This document shows, in pieces, positions 16,116-22,422 of a stretch of 35,623 bases of DNA; within the stretch, counting starts at the first letter, position 1; each line of letters opens with the position of its first letter. The notes below the pieces were generated by a model, which worked only from the letters and a program-made list of their open reading frames with translations, was not told the DNA's origin and did no database searches. The position numbers were made by a program, and so were the translations under genes. The DNA is from an uncultured Bacillota bacterium (GTDB taxonomy: Bacteria > Bacillota > Dehalobacteriia > UBA4068): positions 1-35,623 of the forward strand of contig CAKQQU010000010.1 in the NCBI GenBank assembly GCA_934271085.1, written 5' to 3'.

Positions 16116-16124
16116 TGATATAAT
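16116..16124 (+). promoter_or_regulatory. Extended -10 promoter for the aldehyde dehydrogenase gene
   Basis: TGATATAAT is a perfect -10 (TATAAT, 16119-16124) with an upstream TG, the extended -10 form; no good -35 is visible 17 bases upstream. Transcription would begin near 16131 and give a leader of about 130 bases that holds the repeats at 16150-16197. Confidence 0.6.
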
Positions 16125-16149
16125 AATGCTGTTATTTTTTGTATACATT

Positions 16150-16197
16150 ATGTGTATGCAAAATGTGTATGCAAATAAGCAACCTCTTTGCATATAC
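16150..16197 (+). repeat. Tandem 13-base repeat plus inverted half, probable operator or leader hairpin
   Basis: ATGTGTATGCAAA occurs twice in perfect tandem (16150-16162, 16163-16175). TTTGCATATAC (16187-16197) is an inverted partner, so the second repeat can form a stem with it. The related TGTATACATT lies just before (16140-16149). Placement just after the predicted start of transcription suits a regulator binding site. Confidence 0.65.
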
Positions 16198-16260
16198 TTT
16201 TATGCTTTGTCAATATTATAAGTCTGTACTTGTATGTATTTTATCCGAAAGGTGGGTATT

Positions 16261-17631
16261 ATGGATATTGAGTCTATCCGCTCCCTGCAAAAAGAGTATT
16301 TTCAAAGCGGCGCCACCAGAAAACCGGAATGCCGCATAGCTGCTTTGGAAAATTTGAAAAAAGCTATATGTGATAATGAAAATGAATTGAACGAAGCTAT
16401 TTATGAAGATCTGGGCAAAAGCCCTTATGAAACCTATATGACCGAGACCGGCCTGGTGCTGGATGAAATATCTTATATGATCGATCACATATCCGATCTC
16501 AGCCGCCGCAAATACAGCTTTGCGCCTTTGACTGTTGCTCCGGCGGACTGCTATTCTCTGGCCGAGCCCTACGGCAATGTGCTGATTATCGGGAGCTGGA
16601 ATTATCCCCTGAACCTTACATTGATCCCCCTGGTGGATGCTTTGGCAGCAGGCAATACGGCAATAATTAAGGTCAGCGCTTATGCTCCTGCCACCGGCGC
16701 TGCTTTGCAAAGCATAATTTCCCGGTATCTGCCGCCCCAGTATGTGGCGGTGGTAGAGGGCGGCAGGGAAGTGAACTGCCGGCTGCTGGATATGGAATTT
16801 GATCTGATATTTTTTACCGGCAGCAAAGAGATGGGCCGCTTTGTCCTGAGCAAGGCTGCGCCCCATCTCACGCCGGTCGTTCTGGAACTGGGGGGTAAAT
16901 GTCCCTGCGTGGTAGATGCCAGCGCCAATATTGAGGTGGCTGCCCGGCGTATCGTTTTCGGTAAATTTTTGAATGCCGGCCAGACTTGCGTCGCCCCAGA
17001 TTATGTACTGGTGGAAAATTCTGTTAAGGAGCTTTTCCTGAACGCCCTGGCCGATGAGATACACCGGCAATTTGGCAAGCTCCCTTTGGAAAATGTGGAT
17101 TATGGCAAGATAGTGAATGACAAGCATTTTCAGCGTATTCTCAGCCTGATGCAGGGTCAGGAGATCTGGCTGGGCGGTCAGTACGATGAAGCATCCCGGC
17201 GTTTGGAGCCTACCGTCATACTGGATCCTGCTTTGGATTCGCCGCTAATGCGGCAGGAAATATTCGGGCCGCTGCTGCCGGTTATAGGTTTTGATGATAT
17301 TGCCGGGGTTCCGGAGATAATTTCCCTGAATCCGGACCCGCTGGCCCTTTATCTGTTTTCCGTTAACAGGATCACCAGAGAGCTGATTTTTGAGAATATT
17401 CGTTTCGGCGGCGGCTGCATTAATGATACTGTGATGCATATGGCAGGGAACAAGCTGGGGTTTGGCGGCGTTGGCAGTTCGGGAATGGGCGCCTACCACG
17501 GCAAGACCGGGTTTTATACATTCAGCCATGTCAAGAGCGTGTTGGAAAAGCCTAATATTGCCGAGAATTCCATTCGTTATCAGCCATATAATGCGAAAAA
17601 AGAAAAGACCCTGCGCCGCTTTTTGAAATAA
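16261..17631 (+). CDS. Aldehyde dehydrogenase (class 3-like)
   Basis: NAD(P)-dependent aldehyde dehydrogenase, 456 residues, the length of the short class 3/YwdH/AlkH-type group. Motifs: GNVLIIGSWNYPLNLTL (about 98-114), FFTGSKEMG for nucleotide binding (about 178-186), catalytic Glu in LELGGKCPC (about 208-216) and catalytic Cys in NAGQTCVAPDY (about 238-248), then EIFGPLLPV. The C-terminal tail after about 430 is hydrophilic. The ATG at 16261 follows AAAGGTGG; an in-frame start at 16234 lies before that site. The likely role is oxidation of fatty or aromatic aldehydes. The leader carries an extended -10 promoter and tandem repeats, so it is probably regulated. Confidence 0.9.
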   Translation: MDIESIRSLQKEYFQSGATRKPECRIAALENLKKAICDNENELNEAIYEDLGKSPYETYMTETGLVLDEISYMIDHISDLSRRKYSFAPLTVAPADCYSLAEPYGNVLIIGSWNYPLNLTLIPLVDALAAGNTAIIKVSAYAPATGAALQSIISRYLPPQYVAVVEGGREVNCRLLDMEFDLIFFTGSKEMGRFVLSKAAPHLTPVVLELGGKCPCVVDASANIEVAARRIVFGKFLNAGQTCVAPDYVLVENSVKELFLNALADEIHRQFGKLPLENVDYGKIVNDKHFQRILSLMQGQEIWLGGQYDEASRRLEPTVILDPALDSPLMRQEIFGPLLPVIGFDDIAGVPEIISLNPDPLALYLFSVNRITRELIFENIRFGGGCINDTVMHMAGNKLGFGGVGSSGMGAYHGKTGFYTFSHVKSVLEKPNIAENSIRYQPYNAKKEKTLRRFLK

Positions 17632-17654
17632 TTTTGCCAAAAGGCCTTTAACTG

Positions 17655-17684
17655 TTGGAATTAATTTGATGATTGTGGTATAAT
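17655..17684 (+). promoter_or_regulatory. Vegetative-type promoter for the pyridoxal kinase gene
   Basis: TTGGAA (17655-17660) and TATAAT (17679-17684) are 18 bases apart. The leader of about 100 bases contains a 7-base-pair stem (17699-17705 with 17726-17732) and a tandem repeat up to the ribosome site. Confidence 0.7.
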
Positions 17685-17751
17685 TTGTCTGCTTTGTGCA
17701 TCTGGGCAGTTTTGAATTGCGTTATCCAGATGATACACAGGCATATTCAGT

Positions 17752-17781
17752 ATATTTTAAAACTTGATATTTTAAAACTTG
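17752..17781 (+). repeat. Perfect 15-base tandem duplication before a ribosome site
   Basis: ATATTTTAAAACTTG is repeated exactly, head to tail (17752-17766, 17767-17781). The last G of the second copy is the first base of the GGAGG ribosome site of the pyridoxal kinase gene. Such a unit can slip during replication and change leader length. Confidence 0.9.
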
Positions 17782-17792
17782 GAGGAGCTAGT

Positions 17793-18632
17793 ATGACTAA
17801 AGTATTACCCCGCGTAGCAGCAGTACATGATGTTTCCGGTTACGGCAAATGCGCCCTGACTGTGGCTATGCCTGTTATTTCGGCAGCAGGCGTAGAGGTG
17901 TGCCCTTTGCCCACGGCACTGCTTTCTTCTAATACATTGTTCGAGAACTTCACTTTTTTTGATTATACTCCTTATATGGATGCCCATATAGATCACTGGA
18001 AGCAGCTTGGGTTGGAATTTGATTGTGTGTACAGCGGCTTTTTGGGCTCTGAAAAGCAAATAGGTCATGTGGAAAGGCTGATAAAAGAATTTAAAAGCGG
18101 TATCTCCGTCATCGATCCGGTAATGGGCGATATCGGCCGTATCATCAAGACCTACACTCCCGAAATGTGCAGCAGCATGGCTCACCTGGTGGGCATGGCT
18201 GATGTGGTGACGCCAAATATTACCGAGGCTTGCCTGCTTGCCGGGCGTGAATATAAATCGGAAGTGCTGACTTCTGACGAAGCAGAAGATTTGTGCCGGG
18301 CTATCCGGGCTTTGGGTACTAAAAATGTGGTTCTTACCGGTGTGCAGCGTGATAATAAGATCATCAACTGCGGCATCGAGGACGGCAAGGGATATTTTGA
18401 ACTTGATATCGATATGCTGCCTTATCATATGCATGGTACCGGAGACCTTTTTGCCAGCGTGATGGTGGGGGGTCTGATGCGGGGCTATGAATTGCAGGCC
18501 AGCGTGGACAGCGCCGCCCGTTTTGTTTACGATTGCATGGAATATGGCAAGGATATCAAAGATATTTTTGACCGCGGTCCGGCCTTTGAGCCTTTGGTTT
18601 ATAAACTGGGCAGCGGTATTTATACCAGATAA
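17793..18632 (+). CDS. pdxY: Pyridoxal/pyridoxamine kinase
   Basis: A 279-residue ribokinase-superfamily kinase of the PdxY/PdxK group, phosphorylating the 5'-hydroxyl of B6 vitamers in the salvage route to PLP. Signs are AAVHDVSGYGKCAL (about 8-21) near the start, VIDPVMGD (about 107-114), TPNITEACLL (about 140-149), VLTGV and the C-terminal HGTGDLFASVMVGG (about 213-226) with the catalytic Asp. I use the ATG at 17793 because GGAGG is seven bases upstream; the longer frame from 17673 begins before the promoter -10. The gene has its own promoter and terminator. PLP is the cofactor of the alanine racemase encoded on the left. The exact vitamer preference cannot be read. Confidence 0.88.
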   Translation: MTKVLPRVAAVHDVSGYGKCALTVAMPVISAAGVEVCPLPTALLSSNTLFENFTFFDYTPYMDAHIDHWKQLGLEFDCVYSGFLGSEKQIGHVERLIKEFKSGISVIDPVMGDIGRIIKTYTPEMCSSMAHLVGMADVVTPNITEACLLAGREYKSEVLTSDEAEDLCRAIRALGTKNVVLTGVQRDNKIINCGIEDGKGYFELDIDMLPYHMHGTGDLFASVMVGGLMRGYELQASVDSAARFVYDCMEYGKDIKDIFDRGPAFEPLVYKLGSGIYTR

Positions 18633-18683
18633 TTTTGTTTTTGGCTCAGCGGCCGGGTGACCGGCAAGAACCATACGCATTTA

Positions 18684-18710
18684 AACGGAACCGGGAGGTT
18701 CCGTTTTTTT
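18684..18710 (+). terminator. Rho-independent terminator after pyridoxal kinase
   Basis: AACGGAACC (18684-18692) pairs with GGTTCCGTT (18697-18705) across a GGGA loop, followed by TTTTT. It isolates dpaA from upstream transcription. Confidence 0.9.
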
Positions 18711-18721
18711 GTAGAGCTGTA

Positions 18722-18748
18722 ACCTCTCGGAGAAAAACTCATAGAATA
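18722..18748 (+). promoter_or_regulatory. Candidate mother-cell (sigma-K/E type) promoter for dpaA
   Basis: CATAGAATA (18740-18748) fits the sigma-K -10 pattern CATANNNTA exactly, and AC at 18722-18723 lies 16 bases upstream, the usual -35 and spacing. It stands between a terminator and the dpaA ribosome site, and spoVF is sigma-K controlled in Bacillus subtilis. The match is short, so this is a prediction. Confidence 0.6.
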
Positions 18749-18774
18749 TAAGTAACCAGACGGGAGGTGGGGCA

Positions 18775-19644
18775 GTGAAAAATATAGTTTTTTGCGGCGG
18801 GGATAAAAGGGAATTGTATGTAATGCGTGCTATGGTTGATTGGGGATACGGGGTACATGCTTTTGGTTGGCCGGAAGAATTGCTACCGGAAGAAGTGCTG
18901 AAGGTGCATAGTCCTGTTGAAGCCCTGAAAGAGGCCGATATATGTATATTACCCCAAACGCCTATCAAAAAGGACGGCCAATTGCTCAGCCTTTGCGACC
19001 TGCCGGTATTTTTGCGCAGGGAAGAACTGGCGGCTCTTGGCGATGATACGCCGCTGCTGTGCGGCGTGGCTTCTCCTTATCTGAAATATGCCGCAGGGCA
19101 TTGCCGCATTTTTGAAATGGCGGAAAATGATACCCTGGCAATTGCCTTGGCCCCGGCATCGGCTGAAGGAGCTATTGCGGAAGCCATCAGGTTATCCGGC
19201 AATTTATTGGCCAACAGCAGGGCATTGCTGATAGGTTTTGGCCGTATCGGCAGAGAGCTGGCCTGGCGGCTGGAAGGCATGGGGGTGGATCTGGTAATTA
19301 TGAACAGAGGTAAGGCCAGGGCGGAGGAAGCTGCAGATATGGGCTATGTTGTGGCCGATCGTTCTCAGTTGGTATCAGCGGCTTTGCATACGGATTATAT
19401 TTTCAATACTGCTCCCGCTCCTTTGCTGGATGAACTGATAATCGGCCTTATGGATACGGATACCTGCATAATAGATCTGGCTGCTTATCCGGGAGGCACT
19501 GATTTTGCGGCTGCCGAACGCAGGGGTATCAGGGCTGTGCATGCAGGAGGTCTGCCCGGACGTTATGCCCCGGATTATGCCGGTTATAAGATGGCGGAGT
19601 TTTATCCCCGCTTTGTGGCATCTCTTTTGAAAAAGGAGGGTTGA
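18775..19644 (+). CDS. dpaA: Dipicolinate synthase subunit A (SpoVFA)
   Basis: Sporulation enzyme subunit, 289 residues, acting in the mother cell to make dipicolinic acid from the lysine-pathway intermediate dihydrodipicolinate; the product is packed with calcium into the spore core. The N-terminal part has FCGGDKRELY (5-14) and ILPQTPIKKDG (about 58-68), typical of SpoVFA. The second half is an NAD(P)-binding Rossmann domain, ALLIGFGRIGRELAWRLEGMG (about 149-169), followed by DLAAYPGGTDF and LPGRYAPDYAG. The start is GTG with GGAGG seven bases upstream. It follows a terminator and a sigma-K-like promoter, and dpaB starts two bases after its stop. Confidence 0.95.
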   Translation: MKNIVFCGGDKRELYVMRAMVDWGYGVHAFGWPEELLPEEVLKVHSPVEALKEADICILPQTPIKKDGQLLSLCDLPVFLRREELAALGDDTPLLCGVASPYLKYAAGHCRIFEMAENDTLAIALAPASAEGAIAEAIRLSGNLLANSRALLIGFGRIGRELAWRLEGMGVDLVIMNRGKARAEEAADMGYVVADRSQLVSAALHTDYIFNTAPAPLLDELIIGLMDTDTCIIDLAAYPGGTDFAAAERRGIRAVHAGGLPGRYAPDYAGYKMAEFYPRFVASLLKKEG

Positions 19645-19645
19645 C

Positions 19646-20248
19646 ATGAATGATGGACTTTCCGGAGTACGGATAGGTTTTGCCCTGACCGGCTCTTTTT
19701 GTACTTTAGAACGGGCTGTGGCGCAGATAGCTGTCCTGGGGCAAATGGGCGCAAAAATATTACCTGTAATATCTTTTAATGTCAGGGATATGGACAGCCG
19801 CTTTGGTACGGCAGCTTACTGGCGGGAGCGTATTTGCGAAGCGGCAGACTGTGAACAGATCATTGATACTATTCAGGCTGCCGAACCTATCGGGCCCAAG
19901 CAGCTTTGCGATATTATGATAATTGCCCCCTGCACAGGGAATACCGCTTCCAAGATGGCCGCGGGTATTGTGGATACCCCTGTTTTGATGGCCGCCAAAT
20001 CCCATCTGCGCAACAAAAAACCTTTGGTTATAGCTATCGCTACCAATGACGGGCTTGCCGCCAATGCCAAAAGCCTGGGCACTCTTTTGAATTACCGCAA
20101 TATCTTTTTTGTTCCTTTCCGGCAGGATAATCATAAGGATAAACCCAATTCTCTTGTGGCGGAAATGGAACTTATCCCCGAGACTATAGTGAGAGCCCTG
20201 ACATATTGCCAAATTCAACCGATATTATCTTGCGTAAACAAAATATAG
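19646..20248 (+). CDS. dpaB: Dipicolinate synthase subunit B (SpoVFB flavoprotein)
   Basis: A 200-residue flavoprotein of the HFCD/UbiX-like fold and partner of DpaA in dipicolinate synthesis. Features are RIGFALTGSFCTLERA (about 8-23) at the flavin-binding start, the IIAPCTGNTASKMAAGIVDTPVLMAAKSHLR stretch (about 92-122) and PLVIAIATNDGLAANA. Length and order after dpaA match Bacillus spoVFB. Its ribosome site AAGGAGG lies in the last codons of dpaA, so the two subunits are translationally coupled. The 3' end overlaps the -35 of a separate promoter for asd. Confidence 0.95.
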   Translation: MNDGLSGVRIGFALTGSFCTLERAVAQIAVLGQMGAKILPVISFNVRDMDSRFGTAAYWRERICEAADCEQIIDTIQAAEPIGPKQLCDIMIIAPCTGNTASKMAAGIVDTPVLMAAKSHLRNKKPLVIAIATNDGLAANAKSLGTLLNYRNIFFVPFRQDNHKDKPNSLVAEMELIPETIVRALTYCQIQPILSCVNKI

Positions 20249-20258
20249 GTTGTATAAT
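20230..20258 (+). promoter_or_regulatory. Vegetative-type promoter for asd-dapA
   Basis: TTGCGT (20230-20235) and TATAAT (20253-20258) are 17 bases apart, and the -35 lies inside the last codons of dpaB. It lets growing cells make lysine and diaminopimelate precursors without the sporulation promoter of dpaA. Confidence 0.8.
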
Positions 20259-20297
20259 ATTAATTGAGAATAAAGCTGGAAAGGGAGTAACAATACC

Positions 20298-21311
20298 ATG
20301 AAAGCGTATAATGTCGCTATCGTTGGCGCCAGCGGCGCCGTAGGCCAGGAATTTTTAAAAATTATGGAGGAACGCAATTTCCCCGTTGGTGAATTGCGCC
20401 TGCTGGCTACGGAAAGATCCGCCGGTAAAAAGATGGTATTTAAAAATAAGGAATATATTGTTGAAAAAACTACCAAAGACAGCTTTGATGGTATGGATAT
20501 AGCTCTTTTTGCCGGCGGCAGCGCCAGCAAGGAATATGCCGAGCCGGCAGTGAAAGCAGGAGCTGTCGTCATCGATAACAGCAGCGCTTTCCGTTATGAT
20601 CCTGATGTGCCGCTGGTGGTGCCTGAGGTCAACCCTGATGATGTCCGGCAGCATCACGGCATTATCGCTAATCCCAATTGCTCTACTATCGTAATGCTGG
20701 TTCCCTTAAAACCTCTACACGATGCAGCCCATATCAAAAGGATAGTGGTCTCTACCTACCAGGCAGCATCCGGCGCCGGCCTCCCCGGTATGCGGGAGCT
20801 TCAGCAGCAGACAGAGGATATCATTAACGGCCGGCCGGTACAGGTTACTGCATTCAGCCATCAGATAGCATTCAATCTCTTTCCCCAGATCGACGTATTG
20901 AAAGAGGACGATTACTATAAAGAAGAGATGAAGATGGTCTGGGAAACCAGAAAAATGCTGCATGAGCCGGATATGCTGGTGAGCGCTACCACCGTACGGG
21001 TACCGGTTTTCCGCAGCCATAGCGAGGCTGTCTGGATAGAGACCGAAAAGCCTCTTTCCCCGGAAGAAGCCAGGGAAATACTGCGTAATGCTCCCGGCGT
21101 TATCGTAGAGGATGACCCGGCCAATAATGTGTTTCCCACGCCCCTGGAAGCCAGCGACCATGATGAAGTATATGTAGGCCGTATCCGCAAGGATATATCC
21201 TGCCCCGGCAACGGCCTGGTTTTATGGCTCTGCGGCGATCAGATCCGCAAAGGAGCTGCCACCAATGCTATCCAAATAGCCGAGCTTCTGATAAAAGACG
21301 GCCTTATCTAG
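20298..21311 (+). CDS. asd: Aspartate-semialdehyde dehydrogenase
   Basis: NADP-dependent enzyme, 337 residues, reducing aspartyl phosphate to aspartate semialdehyde at the branch to lysine, diaminopimelate, threonine and methionine. It has VAIVGASGAVGQEFLKIMEER (about 6-26) for cofactor binding, the catalytic Cys in IANPNCSTI (about 124-132), YQAASGAG and the substrate Arg in ATTVRVPVFRSHSE (about 230-243). Length is normal for the Gram-positive type. A good GGAAAGGGAG ribosome site precedes the ATG. It lies between dpaB and dapA; the aspartokinase gene (dapG) that sits between asd and dapA in Bacillus is missing here. Confidence 0.97.
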   Translation: MKAYNVAIVGASGAVGQEFLKIMEERNFPVGELRLLATERSAGKKMVFKNKEYIVEKTTKDSFDGMDIALFAGGSASKEYAEPAVKAGAVVIDNSSAFRYDPDVPLVVPEVNPDDVRQHHGIIANPNCSTIVMLVPLKPLHDAAHIKRIVVSTYQAASGAGLPGMRELQQQTEDIINGRPVQVTAFSHQIAFNLFPQIDVLKEDDYYKEEMKMVWETRKMLHEPDMLVSATTVRVPVFRSHSEAVWIETEKPLSPEEAREILRNAPGVIVEDDPANNVFPTPLEASDHDEVYVGRIRKDISCPGNGLVLWLCGDQIRKGAATNAIQIAELLIKDGLI

Positions 21312-21343
21312 CTTACAGTATTATCCGAAAGGGGAATTGAGAA

Positions 21344-22222
21344 ATGGATCTTGGCAGAGTTATAACCGCAATGGTCACTCCTATGAACGAGGATCTGAGC
21401 ATTAACTATGAAGCCGCTCAGAAACTGGCAGAATATCTGCTGGATAATGGTTCCGATTCTCTGGTCATCTGCGGTACCACAGGAGAAAGCCCCACTACTA
21501 CTCCGGATGAAAAGATAAAACTATTCGAGGCAATTAAGGAAGTTACCAAAGGCCGTGCTTTGATGATAGCAGGTACTTCTTCTTATGATACGGCGGCTTC
21601 TGTAGCGCTGACGAAAAAGGCTGCCGCTGCAGGCGCTGATGTGGCTTTGGCCGTTACCCCTTATTACAACAAACCCCCGCAGGAGGGATTATACCGTCAT
21701 TTCCAGGCTATTGCCCAGGCCAGCGAACTGCCTGTCATCCTTTACAATGTCCCTTCACGCACAGGCGTCAATCTGGAAGCAGCCACCACCATACGGCTTT
21801 CCCAGATAGAAAATATCATTGCAGTTAAAGAAGCTTCCGGTAATCTGGAACAGGCCAGCCAGATTAAAGCAGGCGTGGCTCCTGATTTTCAGATATACAG
21901 CGGTGATGACAGCCTGACCCTGCCCCTTCTTTCTCTGGGTGCCAGCGGCGTTATCAGCGTGGCCAGCCATTTGGTGGGCAATTCCATACAGGAAATGGTA
22001 GCCGCCTTTGACGAAGGTGATACCGGTAAGGCCCTGGAGCTACATCTTGCCTGTTATCAGGTATTTCGCAAGCTTTTTATCTGCAGCAATCCCATGCCTC
22101 TTAAATACTGCCTTAACAGAATAGGGATCAATGTGGGACCTTGCCGCCTGCCTTTGACTGAGGTCAGCAGTGAGCATGCCGTTATTCTGGATAATATGCT
22201 GCATGATATAGGTCTTCTTTAA
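21344..22222 (+). CDS. dapA: 4-hydroxy-tetrahydrodipicolinate synthase
   Basis: TIM-barrel lyase, 292 residues, condensing pyruvate and aspartate semialdehyde. Its product is the substrate for dipicolinate synthase and for diaminopimelate. Motifs are AMVTPMNEDLSIN (about 9-21), CGTTGESPTTT (about 43-53), YYNKPPQEGLYRHF (about 107-120), LYNVPSRTG with the active-site Tyr and Arg (about 134-142), and the Schiff-base Lys in IIAVKEASGN (about 158-167). GAAAGGGG lies about nine bases before the ATG. Being 32 bases after asd, the pair is one transcript, and it sits next to dpaAB, the other user of its product. Confidence 0.97.
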   Translation: MDLGRVITAMVTPMNEDLSINYEAAQKLAEYLLDNGSDSLVICGTTGESPTTTPDEKIKLFEAIKEVTKGRALMIAGTSSYDTAASVALTKKAAAAGADVALAVTPYYNKPPQEGLYRHFQAIAQASELPVILYNVPSRTGVNLEAATTIRLSQIENIIAVKEASGNLEQASQIKAGVAPDFQIYSGDDSLTLPLLSLGASGVISVASHLVGNSIQEMVAAFDEGDTGKALELHLACYQVFRKLFICSNPMPLKYCLNRIGINVGPCRLPLTEVSSEHAVILDNMLHDIGLL

Positions 22223-22422
22223 TATTTACGGGAATGTATTACGGAAATCCGTATAAACTAAATCATATACAAATAAAAGGATAAGTGTAATTATTTTGTT
22301 TACTCCAAACTTCATTGGGGCATTATAACAGCATACTTAACAATTTGCACCGTGATTTTTTATCCGGCGCATTTTGGCATATAAAAAAATAAAAATTGGA
22401 AGAAAGAATTTAGGAGATTTTT

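Noticed and set aside
16216..17127. 303-codon minus-strand frame over the aldehyde dehydrogenase gene
   Set aside because: The plus-strand protein has all family motifs; the other frame has none.
17673..17792. Longer N-terminus for the pyridoxal kinase (40 extra residues)
   Set aside because: That frame begins upstream of the promoter -10, lacks family similarity, and the ATG at 17793 has an ideal ribosome site.
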